The translations under genes and the position numbers were made by a program. Source: Megamerina dolium (lineage: Eukaryota > Arthropoda > Insecta > Diptera > Megamerinidae). From it: 64,000 bases of DNA. This document shows, in pieces, positions 1-11,489 of the stretch (position 1 is the stretch's first letter; each line of letters begins with the position of its first letter). Location of the stretch: positions 69,288,418-69,352,417 of the forward strand of contig OY978526.1 in NCBI GenBank assembly GCA_963854835.1, in the 5' to 3' direction. The notes below the pieces were generated by a model. It saw nothing but the letters and a program-made list of their open reading frames with translations. It was not told where the DNA came from and searched no databases.

Positions 1-318
1 GGAAAAAAATCTTTATTTTAAATACTTTTCTTTCAAAATACGCGCTTATTTTCATATTTTCACAGAATTTAGTTAAATACTTATATTTCGTAACTGCTAC
101 AAAATTTACACGGGATAATAATTTCATTGATGGTGTTTTCGTTTTTTTTTTCGTTTTATTTTTTTCGTGGTGTTTTCACAAGGTAACGCGCCTAACTGCC
201 TCAACCGCGTGGGGCTAGCGCAATACTTGTTGAACTCGTCACTCACTGGCTATCATGTAGTTTGTTCTAAGCGCTATATGATGACACCTTTATTTGTTAA
301 TGAGGGGTAGTCATGTAG
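1..318 (+). mobile_element. RTE-like retrotransposon, 5' UTR fragment
   Basis: This stretch is nearly identical to 53714-54030, where it leads into an RTE-like endonuclease/RT reading frame. Its distal half also matches, in reverse, the 5' leader of the element at 25952-29280. It is therefore the 5' untranslated part of the same family. The copy stops at about 318, where unrelated Tc1-like terminal sequence begins, and the window edge cuts the other end. No coding sequence is present. Confidence 0.7.
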
Positions 319-514
319 CGTAGACTTTTGTCATTGAATTTTTTTCGTTTTATGTTAATAACTTGTTAAGTTTTTAATGAAATAAGATAATTTTTGCTAT
401 GTAATAATAAAAACATATTTAAAATAAAATTGCATCATTACTTCTTTTCATTATGCTTTTGGACATGTCAGATAGCAGAAATGGTCGCCGTACGTAGACT
501 TTTGTCGCTCACTG
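319..514. mobile_element. Tc1-like IR/DR terminal fragment
   Basis: The motif CGTAGACTTTTGTC occurs at about 319 and again at about 493, the second time continuing as GCTCACTG next to a TA. Two same-orientation repeats about 170 bp apart, with the outer one ending at a TA, is the inner/outer direct-repeat layout of an IR/DR Tc1-like terminus. No transposase or partner terminus is seen, so this is an isolated right end. Confidence 0.45.
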
Positions 515-654
515 TATATACTCAAGGGTTTTGAATATTTGGTGTTAGGTCCGTATATTCCCGCCCTTGTGCCATTATCGGTCTTTGACCCGCCAGAGTA
601 ACGCATAATTGTCTATTTTTTAAGAGTGTGAGTGGAAATAAAAAGGCATGGATG

Positions 655-1640
655 ACAGCAGAGATATGTATCGCAATTTTGATGAAAAAATGGTCCTATC
701 GAGCGTACTGTGTTAAAGATTGATGCCTGTGCTTAACAACCTGATTAGATCTTATCAGTGTGGCTTCGGACCTGGTAAATCTGCCATCGGCAAGATTTAT
801 ATATAAATCCTGAAGAAGACCCAAGATAAACAGATCGACACACAATCCATTTTTAGATTATAAAGCCACGTTCGAGAGTCCGGTAAGGGATTACCTCTAA
901 ACAACAATGTCTGAGTTCGGTATTCCTGCGAAGCTCATTCGTCTGTGCAGAATTACACTGTATAAATCCCGTTGTACACTGAAAATTGGGAAAGATCTCT
1001 CCACGTAGTTTAATAGCGAACGAAGTTTTAGACAAGGCCATTCGTTATCGTCCGAATCCTTCAATTTTATTTTGGAGAAAACAATACGAGCTGCTGATCT
1101 ATGATAGAATGGCAATATCTTCAACATCAAATCAAAGCGAATGCTGGTTATAGTGAAATAATCAGCATGGGCACACGAGAAGTCAGTGCAGCATTCTCAG
1201 AGTTGGAAAGAAAGTCGCGTCGAATGGGTTTTACAGTGACCAAGAGCAAGACAAATTACCTAGTGTCAGCAAACAAGGAGTCCCAACGTCTTGTACAGCA
1301 CGTCACTGTTGACAACTACGCTTTTGAAGTGGTGAAGAACTTTGTCTATCTGGGAACCAACATTAATACCTGTAATGACATCACCCCGGAGATATTGCGA
1401 AAGATCACTCTTACTACCAGGTTGCACTTTGGGCTAAGTAAGCAATCTAGCCCTCTCTCGAGAAACGAAAACCACACTTTACAAGTCTCTCATCATGCCT
1501 GTCCGTACATATGGCACCGAAGCTTGAACAATTTCCACCTCAGATGAGAGAATGCTCTAATTCCTCGAAAGAAAAGTCCTACGCAAGATCTTTGAACCTA
1601 TTTCCGTTGGTGACAAGTATCGAATAAAGGTACAATGAAA
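655..1640 (+). mobile_element. RTE-like retrotransposon relic (RT region)
   Basis: Broken reading frames match the reverse transcriptase of the element at 25952-29280. The palm entry (YQCGFGPGKS-like) lies near 745, the segment around NSRCAVKIGK-like residues near 960, and the thumb/C-terminal part (SAAFSELERKSRRMGFTV) near 1180. Many stops and frameshifts interrupt it. A sister copy with the same internal structure lies at 57065-58127, so both probably derive from one decayed subfamily. The longest surviving frame (1101-1547) is not a host gene. Confidence 0.75.
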
Positions 1641-4372
1641 GGTCAGGTGGTTTAACGTGGATGGCTACCAGTTTTGATTTTACACCACAGTGCTTTATAA
1701 ACACAGCGTATCAAATTAAGCGTTGATAAGCGCCCCGAAGGACTAGAGACAAACGACTACTAGCCCTATGGTACCAATTCGGGGCACGAGAATATTCCTT
1801 GGTAAGGATCGAGGCCCATCTTAAACCTTTGCTGGACTATAGAGTCCAACACCTGGTTAAGAATGCAACTCCACACCGAGTATCGGCTCTACCTGCGTAC
1901 CTTTGGGTATAAACCACAGCCACCCCAAAGTTCCCCGAAGGGCCATTTCCAACGCTCAAGTTGGAAACGGGCTCCTAATCCCCATGGTACCAGATTAAAG
2001 CCTCCTGCCTAGCTTCAACACAACGACAAAACATAACAACATAAAACAAGTACAACGGAGCAAAAACAAAAGAAGAAACATCCCAATACACGTCAAAGGA
2101 AAAAATAAAACAAAAATAACTCCCATGTCGGCAAGGCCGGTAGAGGTTTTTGGTTTTTCAACAGAATAGCTGTGCCTCGACTAACAGCCGAAGCGCCACT
2201 GCTGACACCGCACCCCCCTATTGCATCAACAACGAAATTAAACAATACGTAAATGAATACAACGAAGATAATGAAAAACGATAACGGCGATAATGTCGAA
2301 CGACGAACGACGAACCAACAATGACACTGCTTACTACGGAGAATGGCAAAGGACATCGACATTTTCTCCCCCGCAAACATCCATCGCTCACTCATCAGTA
2401 CCCCAAAAAGAAAACAAACACATAGACAAGCGCATACGCCGCTTAAACACTAAATTTGCAAATTCACTCATTGCAGCAACAGAGTCACTTGACAAACAAT
2501 ACACCACTAACATTCAAACGCCCATCGCTATGTGTAATCCCCATCCTTTCAAGACTACGAAAGTCATCATAGATGGGGCAATCACATAGGATGTGCGCCC
2601 AGTCCTCCAACTCGGCCACACAAACACATCCCCCACAGTCATTCAGGCGCCTTTACAATTTAGAAACGCATTTAATGGGCCATGGCCCGTCAGCAGAAAC
2701 CCCATTAACCTTTTTAATGAATTCATAAGTAACATGTCTGGTGGAGGTACTGTCCCACCACGCTTGCCATTTTGATAACACACATTCACGTACGATCCTC
2801 TTACTCTCAAGATAGCCGCGCTCAACATCCGAACTGGTTATCCATTCATACTGCAGCAGAAGTAGATTCATAACCCTCCTAATTCTGAACATAATAGCCC
2901 GTTCAATGACTAGTAAGTCCAGAGAAGGGACACCCATCAACACCTGCATTGCGTCCGTGGCCACCGTGCGGCACACCGACAAACAGGCCAGAAGCATCAC
3001 ACGCTGACACGAAAGCAAACGTACCCTGGCACCAGACCGGATGACCGTTTCGTACGACACCGACGACCTATAAGTAGCACAGGCTATCAACAGACCGCGG
3101 TAAATGATACAAACCGTCCTCCGGCTGAGGCCCCAATCACACCTCAGAATCCGGCGTACTCGCCCGACAACATTAAACATACGCTCTTTCATTTTGACCA
3201 AATGAGTCATAAAACTCATTCGTTCATCCATTCTCAATCCCAAATATGTTTTATCTGTCACATATTTGAGATGACTTCCATTCAATCGAACATCGGTGGC
3301 CAAAACGCCGACAACCTACCCTTAAGCAGCATTATCACCATCTTGTCCACCCCAACATTAGACCCCCAAGTATTAAAAAACTCGAGCAGTTGTTCCCCAG
3401 ATCTCTCTAGTGCGCATCTGGATTGGCCTTCCAGTAACAGTAAAAGGCCATCAGCATACGCACAAAACTTACACAATGGCTTGAGCTGTCATAGCAGGGT
3501 ATCAAGCATGAGGATCCAAATAAATGGACCACATATTGAACCCTGCGGATAGCCACGAATCACACTAATGTTAACACGATCATTCATACCTTTTCCACAA
3601 GCTAACTTCCTGACAGTCATGCTCAATCAATCGTTCAATCACGCGCAGGTAATCAAACTCACCCTTAAAATCAACAAACACACCAAGTGCATACTTGCTC
3701 GCGCTATCACGCATGGCCTTTTTAACATACATCCTAACATTCTCAACACTACGACCCATTCGAAACCCAAACTGCCTATCCGAAAGCTGATCGATTTCCT
3801 GAAGCCGTTCCACCATGACCCTTTCCAGTACCTTGCCAAGCACCTGTAAAAGACTGATGCCCCGATAAGACCTAGTATTACTCCGTACCTTATCAAGAGA
3901 CTTCAGGAGAACTACCACCCTAGCAATTTTCCACTCACGTGGAAAAATTCTCTCCCAAATGCACTTATCATAAATGACCTCCAGATACTCTGGAATGGCC
4001 TTCCAGAGAGACTTGCACATCTCACCTGTCAACCCATCCATACCCGGAGACCGCTTAGACCTAACCAGGACAAAGATACCCCAATTCCCCGACATCTATA
4101 GGAGGAATCGGCCTCTCCACAAGAGGACGCACCGGGTCCACCGCCCTAGGAAAAACTTCACTCAAGAGAACATTCACACAATCCCTCCATGTTGACCATG
4201 TATCATCGCCAACACGGAGGGCACACACATCCACTGTTTTCTTGCCCAGAAAAATTTTCATAACTTTACCCCACGGATCATCTCTATTGTCCCTAACAAA
4301 TTTTAGCCACTCATCCTCCTTCACACGCACAATTATCTCCTTACACTCTTTCATACCCCTACAAAACTCCAT
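1640..4372 (-). mobile_element. R1-clade-like non-LTR retrotransposon, 5' truncated
   Basis: Reading on the minus strand, RT begins near 4372. The conserved SPGMDGLTGEM and SYRGISLLQVLGKVLERVMVERL segments lie in the frame 4095-3580. The catalytic box follows near 3460 as AYADG rather than YADD. The thumb and C-terminal part (DWGLSRRT, LLIACATY) lies at 3303-2653. A Cys/His segment (EDWAHILCDCP-like) near 2560-2600 closes the ORF at about 2485. The rest, to 1640, is a long 3' UTR. Frame changes and the lost catalytic Asp make the copy inactive. R1 proper is specific to rDNA. No rDNA flanks this copy, so it belongs to a non-rDNA lineage of the clade or landed off target. Confidence 0.75.
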
Positions 4373-4374
4373 TC

Positions 4375-5240
4375 TGCACTTGGATACATTCTCAGATCCA
4401 ACCAGTTATCGGGCCACCAAATTCTCAGAATTGTCCGTAGGCATCTGTTTACAAATATCTGCAGCTTATTAGTTGTTTCTCTGGACACCAGCCATGTTTC
4501 GGAGCCGTATAGCAGAATTGTCTTTACGTTGGACTTGAAGAGTGGTTTTTTGTGGCTTTGCTTAATTCGCAAAAGAGCCCCTTGCCTTCCATATCCTCGA
4601 GTCAATATCACATTTGGTTCCTCCATCATGTGAAATTAGACTGCCCAGATATGTGAACTGGGAAACTTCTTTAATATCCTCATTATAAACTTTAAATGAT
4701 GTTGGTGGGGTGTTGATGTTCAAAGCTCTTGTCTTGCCATCGTTAATCTTTAGGCCGACATTGCTGCCTGAGCATCAATTTTAGTTTGCATGTGGTTCTT
4801 CTAGCTGGAAAATAGAACGATGCTTAAAGATGCTGCATATTAATAGGCTGCCACAAAATACCTTTACCAGGTTTCACGCCAACCGCCGAATTTAAAACAT
4901 CGTCAATGACGATAAGAAATAGTAAGGGCGATAGAATGTATCCTTGCCGAACTCCTGCAGTGGGATTTATTGGATTTGATAGTACTCCATCATGCAGGAC
5001 TCTACATTGGAATGCCATATATTGTGTTCAAATAAGTCTGCATAGCTTATTTGTATACCCATTCGGCTTAAAGCATACCAGATATTCTCATGACGCAGTC
5101 GGTCGAATGCTTTTCAATGTCAACAATATCATATGCAACGGTTCCTGTAGTTCGTTTACCTGCTCAGCTATGATACGTAGAGTGGCTATGTGATCTATAC
5201 ACGATCTATTTTGTCTAAAGTCTATTTGGAGTGAATTTCG
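4375..5240 (-). mobile_element. Non-LTR retrotransposon fragment (RT, clade unassigned)
   Basis: On the minus strand the order is an RT segment with RQNRSCIDHIATLRIIAEQ (about 5215-5160), then CRVLHDG...GVRQGYILSPLLFL (about 5000-4900), then a thumb with NDGKTRALN and a YLGS-like segment (about 4760-4640). A C-terminal frame with LLYGSETWLV...LQIFVNRCLR follows to 4375. The fragment lacks endonuclease and 3' UTR and contains frameshifts. It abuts the R1-like copy at 4372 and cuts an IR relic at about 5241. Confidence 0.65.
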
Positions 5241-5370
5241 CTTCATTGCTTGCAAACACAATTGAGTCATAGCTTGGATCTTTTAGTGCAACATTTGCCA
5301 TATAAGTCAACATTGAACTTAGCTCATTTTCCAGTAATATTGCTTGAACGAAACTTATTAAAGCGAACAT
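5241..5370 (-). pseudogene. Ionotropic receptor relic (N-terminal 42 codons)
   Basis: The minus strand from the ATG at 5370 reads about 42 codons closely similar to the start of the intact IR at 12320-14122: a hydrophobic start, a LLENELS segment and a SIVFASNEA segment. Homology stops abruptly at about 5241, where a non-LTR fragment begins. The 5' flank (about 5371-5530) also resembles the flanks of other members of this IR subgroup, with a TTGCACTTAATTGTG block near 5483. Only the 5' end of a former receptor gene survives. Confidence 0.75.
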
Positions 5371-5724
5371 TGTTGAACGACTCTCTATTTGCTTGACAAA
5401 AATAAAACTAATGAAGAATATTGCTACTTAAATTCTCAATTAGTGTTATGCACATGGTCCCTTGTGGTTGGTAATTTTTTTATTGCACTTAATTGTGCAT
5501 TTACATTAAGGAATGATATGAATTCTTAATTGATACGATACTGTGGAATTAGGAAATTAATATCACATCTACCTCCCATAGAAACATTACTATTGAGCTC
5601 AAATGTATCAGACCATTTTCAGCAAAAAATTAACATAATCGAAAATATTGCATAGTAATAGTATAAAAACCAAGCCTGTCTTCCATACAAAAGTATGTTT
5701 CAGTTTGCGTTTCCGTTTGGTTTT

Positions 5725-5810
5725 TGCTCAGGTGGAATCATCGGTCCGTACTTCTTCCAAACGAAGCTGATGGCGCCGTCTCTGTCAATGAACGCACCCG
5801 AAAATAGTTT
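5725..5810 (+). mobile_element. DD41D (rosa-type) transposase relic
   Basis: The plus strand reads a short GGIIGPYFF segment and, after a frameshift, NEADGAVSVNER. These match the middle of the transposase at 14698-15772, where the order is GGVIGPYFF then a DGTTVTVNSER segment. About 30 codons remain, with no terminal repeats. Confidence 0.45.
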
Positions 5811-5839
5811 CGTCAATTAGAAATTCCCAGCATGTTCAT

Positions 5840-6375
5840 GTTCTCTACTGGAGGTTAGGTCCGCCCTTCTGCGGTGCCCACCAGCAAGTTCTGAATAGAA
5901 GACCTTCTTAGCTAAGCTTCTAGAAGAACTCTGTGACTCTCTTTTAATACTTCTAATTTAACAAACCAACAGTACAGGAAGAGAAGGTCGGCCTAGGGGC
6001 CCTTCGGGGCTTGTAACTGCCACATATTTATTTAATTCGGTTTTATTTAGCTGAGGTGTTTTCCTCCAATCGCTAGGCATAACCCATAGGCCCAAAGATT
6101 TTGCGTAGAACTTTTTCCTCGAAAACTCCGAGCATTCTCTCATCTGAGATGGTAATTGGCCTCGATGCCATATGTATATGAAGAGAGGCGTGGTGAAAAA
6201 CTTGTAGAGTGTCGCTTGCGTTCGACTTCTCAATAGCTTACTTAGCCCAGACTAATACCTGTTAGCATGATTGATCTTTCGCAAAATCTCATTATTTGTG
6301 TAATGCTGGCTCAAAATAAACAAAGTCCTTCATTACTTCAAAAGCGTAGTTATCAACAGTGACGTGACCTACACT
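5840..6375 (-). mobile_element. RTE-like retrotransposon relic (C-terminal part)
   Basis: The minus strand resembles the C-terminal region of the element at 25952-29280 (ERKFYAKSLGLWV-type remnant of the VFERKVLRRIFGP segment, near 6130). The copy is split by a short SINE fragment at about 5915-6048, flanked by TTAGCT on both sides. It is heavily decayed. Confidence 0.6.
5915..6048 (+). mobile_element. tRNA-derived SINE, 5' truncated
   Basis: The sequence carries the body and type-I tail of the SINE family described at 8785-9156: an AGAAGAACTCTGTGAC block, a GGAAGAGAAG block, then a GGGGCTT...CCACATATTTATT tail. The tRNA-like head is missing. It interrupts an RTE relic with TTAGCT at each edge, a plausible short target duplication. 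Confidence 0.6.
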
Positions 6376-6419
6376 TGAGGAATCAAATATTTACAAAAAT
6401 CCCTACTGGGTACACATAT

Positions 6420-6666
6420 TCGATCTATAAGTTGTACATTTGACAAAATTTCGTCATTATATTTTTAATATTTTCGCTTTTGCATTTTGATACGATCATT
6501 ACTTAAGGTACATAATTGCACAATTAAGTGCAATCAGAATATTATGATACCAATCCCAAAGGAATGTGTCCATACTGCTAATAGAGCACTTAAAAGTTTC
6601 ATTTTACTCAAGGCTATTTTTGACACATACTCGTTTACAATAAAAAAATTTTTTTACTCGTTTACA
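6420..6666 (+). other. 5' flank of IR pseudogene
   Basis: No gene is present. A GCACAATTAAGTGCAAT block near 6512 is the reverse complement of blocks found upstream of the minus-strand IR relics near 5483 and 47520. This is the orientation expected for the plus-strand IR pseudogene that starts at 6667, so the stretch is probably its ancestral 5' flank. Confidence 0.45.
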
Positions 6667-6745
6667 ATGCTCGCTTTAATAAGTTCAAGTAGTATTACTC
6701 GAAAAGGAGCTAATTTCAATACAATCAAACAATCAAAAGATAGCG

Positions 6746-7588
6746 TGAAGATGGAACAAGGACATAATCCTTGTTCATCAAGTGGACCACGCGAAACCAG
6801 ACCAAGGTCTGTTAGAGGATATGAGCCCTATAGCTGATACCTCTGGGGGTCAACCACAAGTGATACGGGCACTGCGACCAAACGAGATCTTTTGTACCCA
6901 AGCGCGTTTACGACACTAGAATCTCCTCTACCTTTTTAATGAAGGATAGAATTGATTTTGTCAAACTTTTGATGATTGAAAGTGGTGTTGGGAAACTCAT
7001 CTGAAAGTGTTTGAGGCGTAGTCTGGCCAGGGCCGGACATTCGCAAAGAATGTGGATTGATGTTTCATCCTCCTCCAGACGGAGTCTACACTTCGTGTCA
7101 GAGGATAGTCCCATTTTGTGAAGGTGGTATTTTAACCAATTATGTCCTGAGAGATAGCCGGTTATTAGCCGTAGGTTTGTTCTACTAAGACTAATTCTGT
7201 GAAAAGCTGCATTAAAGCTGATGAGAGAGGTATTGGTCATGGTAATGATTTTCTATCATAGCTTTGGTCGATGCCCAGCTTATACCGCAGAAAGGCTCCG
7301 GGCCCGTCAGTGGAGAAGTCGAGCCAGGTCTCGCCAGCTCGTCCGCCATTTCATTGCTCTTAATTCCATAGTGCCCCGGTACCCAACATAATTTGACCTT
7401 GTTTCGCATAAAGAGTTTTTGTAGGATATGGAAGCATTCAGTGACTAGTTTTGCGGAGAACTCCCAAGAGGAGAGAGATTTGATGGCAACTTGGCTATCT
7501 GAGCAAATAAGAATGCGGAGCGCTTTGGCATGTATATGACGTGCACAAAATTCTATGGCATGTATTTCCATTTGGAAGTTCAATACTA
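6746..7588 (-). mobile_element. LOA-like retrotransposon fragment (RNase H and 3' end)
   Basis: The minus-strand frame 7583-7212 is an RNase H domain: an H/E region with EIHAIEF, the SDSQVAIKSL segment, then WVPGHYGIKSNEMADELA. The next frame, 7240-6908, is the Cys-rich C-terminus with a TGYLSGHNWLKYHLHKMG segment and CECPAL. About 160 bp of 3' UTR follows. The organisation resembles the copy at 32985-34880. Its insertion removed the middle of the IR gene at 6667-9316. LOA versus the neighbouring I/R1 groups is not settled. Confidence 0.7.
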
Positions 7589-8784
7589 ACTTAACACCTG
7601 AAAGTCAGAGCAATAAGGCTCGATTCGAATCATACTACACTTTTTCCTGATCATACCGAAAATATATTTGGTTCTCCACTTAAGATTGGTATAATTGACA
7701 GGTCACCTAGGTCTTATATGCATAAAGAAGTCAGTGGAAATATAGTGTTGGATGGTTATGTTGCAAGTTTTTTATGCAAAACGACGTAATGCCACGATAA
7801 ATTATCCTCTAAGCACCGAAGTCGCTCCTAAAATTAGTAGAGAAGTGGTACTAAAATTTGTTCAAAATGGGACTATCGATACGGTCGCTCTTACCATGAG
7901 TGCTAGTGATATAATTAGCACGTCTTATACTAATTTGTTTGAGATTAATGATATTTGCATTATGGTACCAATTGAAAAATTCATACCGCGCTATTTAATA
8001 TATTTTGTCATATTTGATTACGCTACAATATGTCTGATATCTCTTGCAATGCTGATGGCATCTCTTGCTTTGGTTTTGGCATTTCGCTTGAAAGGTCGCA
8101 GAATAAGTTGGTTTAAGACTTTTCTCAATTTCTTGGCGGGCTTTTTGGGTCAAACGTTCACTATGGAGCCCAATTTCGTTGGAATTCGAAGTATGATTTA
8201 TATAATAGTTTGTATAGCGGCAATTATATTCAACACAGCATACATTGCATACCTGCAAACTTTCAATACAAGTCTGCCAACCTATAAAGGAATTCGAACC
8301 CTGGAGGATATTCAAAACTCTCCAGTTAGAATGGCTTTCGCTCGAGAGGAATTGTATGTGCTTGATCAGCTTAATGTGCGTGTACCATTACGTAACAACC
8401 TATTTATACTTGATACACTCGGGGAATATGTGGAGGTACGACGTTCAATGGATAATCGCTATGCGCACCCGGCGACAACAACTGATTGGTGTTATTATAT
8501 GGAACTGCAAAAATTCTACAATACACCTCTATTTCATTTAACCGATTTTTGTATATCAACTAGGAAGCCATATTTCTTAGTTCTAGAGCAGTATTCATTC
8601 TATCAGATATCCATGAATTCATTGTTGTCTCAAGTCAAACAGGCCGGATTAATTAACTTCTGGGAGAAACTTTCATTTGTGAAACTGCGACAATCACAAG
8701 GAGCATCAGTTAAGCTTACAACCATCGCTAACAATGATAAACCACTTAGTGTAGAGGATATTTCTCTTGTATTGATCGGATTTG

Positions 8785-9156
8785 GGGTGCCATAGCTCAG
8801 TGGTTAGTGTGTTCGCCTTCTGATCTGTAGGTCGTGGTTCAATACCCGGCTGATGCATAACAAATTTTATATCGAAAAGATTTTTCTTTCGAATGGTACC
8901 CACCTGTCGGCAAGCAATTGGCAATTCTTCCGACAGTAACAACTTGCCATGAAAAAGCTTCTAAAAAGAACTCTGTGACAAAGCTCAGAAAAAGTGATGT
9001 CACAAGTGTTCTGCCGTTCGGAACCGGCTAAAATAAGTAGGTCCATTCTAATACTGTCCAAAATTTAAGACGCACAACAGTAATAGAAGAGAAGCTCGGC
9101 CAATGAGCCCTTTGGGGCTTTAAGTGCCACATATTTATTATTTTTTTTTTTTTTTT
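8785..9156 (+). mobile_element. tRNA-derived SINE, full length, 10-bp TSD
   Basis: The copy starts with GGGTGCCATAGCTCAGTGG, an A-box-like segment, followed by GTGGTTCAATACCCGGC, a B-box-like segment. This is a Pol III promoter in a tRNA-like head. The body contains CGGAACCGGCTAAAATAAG and the copy ends in a T-rich tail. ATCGGATTTG is repeated exactly at 8775-8784 and 9157-9166 as the target duplication. The insertion lies in the last membrane helix of the IR pseudogene. Relatives in this window lie near 5915, 20812, 21030, 25693, 45431, 48089 and 49181. Confidence 0.85.
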
Positions 9157-9316
9157 ATCGGATTTGTAATCGTTAGTGGTTGCTCATGTTGTGTTTTCCT
9201 CATAGAAATGCATTGGATACGTTGCCGATATATATTGGATTATATTTTGCACAAGAAGCAGAATATTAGGCGGGATCTGAGGAGAGCCTTTGGGAAAAAA
9301 AGTACATTAAAATAGG

Positions 9317-9799
9317 AAGCAATGCTTTTGTACAAGACTTTTTGAAGCCCTGTGCTTCAAATAGGAATTACGTAGTTAGTTGAAGTAGTCAGTAATTTTT
9401 GTAAAAATGTAAAAGTTGAAGCTATCAAAGAAATCATGCTAGCAGAAGATTAATTTGACCTAGATTCTTTGGTTTATATTTTATGTACAAGTTTTCATAG
9501 TTTTATTTATAAGGCATGAAAAGAAGATATCATGGGGAAAAATTAAATGGAAATAAATATTTGCTTTACTGAAATGTTCTCGTTATTGTTGTTATTGTTC
9601 TTATTAGCGGAGTAAAAAATCAAGGATTATACGTGAACATATATGGGCAATATGAGATTTTTTAAAAGAAATCAGTTCAGTATCGTAAATTCCAGTGTAC
9701 GAATTGGTTTTGCAGGTAATCCTCAATCGTGCTGATAACATCTTAGTGTTGTTGGCTCTGCATTTTTTTAAGACTGTTCCTCTTTAATATTACTTACTA
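9317..9799. other. IR 3' flank, no gene seen
   Basis: AT-rich sequence downstream of the IR pseudogene. No repeat, RNA or coding signal could be supported. Confidence 0.5.
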
Positions 9800-10925
9800 A
9801 CATATGGGGCCATTACAACCGAAAATCGATTTAAACCGACTCTAGCTGGCTTTACCAGCCAACTCTTTCCTTCGCTAGCTTAAAGCCAGTTTAGAATTCC
9901 AAGTGTCGTCAAGTTCTCCAGCACTTGATCTTTCCACCGGAGGTTAGGTCTTCCTCTTCTGCGTCGTCCTCCAGCGGGTTACGAATATAACACCTTCTTA
10001 GCAGGAGCGTTTTCTTCTATTCGCTCGACATGACCTAGCCAGCGCAGCCGCTGGATTTTGATGCGCTTTACCATGTTAGCGTCGGCATATAGCTCAGACA
10101 CCCAACTGTTGTACCTTATTCGATACTCGCCACCAACGCAAATAGGTCCAAAGATCTTGCGTAGAATTTTTCTCTCGAAAACTCCAAGTATTCTCTCATC
10201 CGTGGTGGAAATTGTCCAGGCTTCTGCGCCATATCTTAGGACAGGAATAATGAGGGACTTGTAGAGTGTGATTTTCGATCTTCGAAAGAGGGCTCGGCTT
10301 CTCAATTGCTTACTCAGTCCAAAGTAGCACCTGTTAACAATAGTGATCCTTCGTAATATTTCCTGGCTGACGTAATTACTCGTGTTAATGCTGGTTCCAA
10401 GTTAGACAAAATCCTTCACTACTTCAAAAACGTAGTAAAGAATAGTAACGTGCTGTCCAAGACACTGGCACTCGTTATTTTTTGACACTAGATACTTCGT
10501 CTTGCCATCATTCCCCGTAAGACGAAGTTAACGCAACCCTGTTTCCAACCCCGAGAATGCAACACTGACTACTTGCGTGTTCATACCGATTATGTCGATA
10601 TCACTACCACAGGCTAATAGCACGACAATTTTGTTGAAGATAGTGCCATTATGTCGTAGATCAGCAGCTCATATTAATTTATCCATAATAAGATTGAAGA
10701 AGTCGCACGATAACGAATCACCTTGCCTGAAACCCCGTTTGGCATGAAATGGCGGGGAGAGGTACTTCCCAATTTTCACTGCACAACGGGAGTTATACAG
10801 TGTCTTTCTGCAATAACGAATAATCTGCGCAGCAGTAGCGAACTCAATCACTCTTGTGTAGAGGTAATCCCTTACCGGTCTGTCGAAAACGGCTTTATAA
10901 TCAACAAATATATGGTGTCTGTCGG
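9800..10925 (-). mobile_element. RTE-like retrotransposon relic, 5' truncated
   Basis: The 3' edge near 9800-9830 keeps the TTACTTACTAAC...GGGGCCATTACAACC end of the family. The minus strand then carries the C-terminal domain (FERKILRKIFGPICVGGEYRI and RLRWLGHVERIEE, 10305-9979) and, upstream, an RT segment with GFRQGDSLSCDFFNLIM (about 10740-10680) and NSRCAVKIGK (about 10800). Stops and small deletions are frequent. The copy ends near 10925 at an AT-microsatellite-bearing repeat. Confidence 0.8.
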
Positions 10926-10929
10926 CACT

Positions 10930-10969
10930 ACAAAGTAGTGGAAATAATAGAAAAAGATGGATATTCGAG

Positions 10970-11043
<74 letters not shown>
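10930..11043. repeat. Palindrome plus (AT)n microsatellite repeat
   Basis: The palindrome CACTACAAAGTAGTG, then GGAAATAATAGAAAAAG and GATGGATATTCGAGCAA, lead into about 70 bp of pure (AT)n (10974-11043). The same non-repetitive lead-in precedes another (AT)n tract at 14476-14573, and a tract-poor version is at about 11494. The microsatellite therefore travels with a dispersed repeat rather than arising independently at each site. Confidence 0.7.
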
Positions 11044-11047
<4 letters not shown>

Positions 11048-11489
11048 CATAGATTGACTGAATTTCTTTTAAATTGAGATAGCTGCAGCTTCTGCAATCT
11101 TCTGTCTAGAACAATCATAATTAACACTTAGGTTAATATGGTAGTTGTACATAATCTGGCAAAAAATCAACATGACACGCCACTTCTTAATGGGGCTACC
11201 ATACAAAGTTGCGAAAATTTTAAAAAATTTAAACCGCTATAACTTACGAACTATTCAACGTATTTCAAACGAATTTAAGGTGTGGATTAATATTGGAAAA
11301 TTAATTGGATTTACAAGAAAGAGGTAAGCTACGCCAACTTTTTATATAGCTCCCACACTAAGTCTCGGAATTATCTTCAAAACCTCCTTTAAATTATCCC
11401 TTTTAGAACTCTCATAACATACAAGGTACTTCGACAAAGTCAGCCATATTTCGGGTGTAAATTAGTAGTATATGCAAAAATTGTTTTTC
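11044..11489. other. AT-rich spacer, no gene seen
   Basis: A 60-codon open frame at 11145-11327 has low-complexity composition and no recognisable motif. I see nothing else. Confidence 0.4.

Larger units (their letters stand above)
6667..9316 (+). pseudogene. Ionotropic receptor pseudogene, three lesions
   Basis: The start (ATG 6667, MLALISSSS) aligns with the start of the intact IR at 12320-14122. A LOA-like fragment follows at about 6746-7588, and roughly 150 codons are lost. IR coding resumes near 7590 at the conserved FPDHTEN segment. An 8-base net deletion near 7765 shifts the frame, and the 347-codon frame 7752-8795 then carries the S1 region, the first membrane segment (about 7980-8090), the GFLGQ pore-loop segment, the NTAYIAYLQTF segment and S2. 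A SINE at 8785-9156, with a 10-base target duplication, separates the last membrane helix and cytoplasmic tail (about 9167-9316). Removing the SINE and one target copy would restore the frame at that junction. The gene is not functional. Confidence 0.9.

Noticed and set aside
1101..1547. A 148-codon ORF near the window start
   Set aside because: It aligns with the RT thumb of the RTE-like element and is bounded by stops; an element relic.
6541..6575. MIPIPKE reading resembling the IR segment ICIMVPIPKE
   Set aside because: It lies upstream of the IR start recognised at 6667 and neighbouring residues do not follow the IR alignment; treated as coincidence.
8785..8860. Possible functional tRNA gene at the SINE head (also 21036, 25693, 46400, 49540)
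   Set aside because: The boxes are present but the same sequence recurs as the head of a ~360-bp dispersed repeat with target duplications, so these are SINEs.
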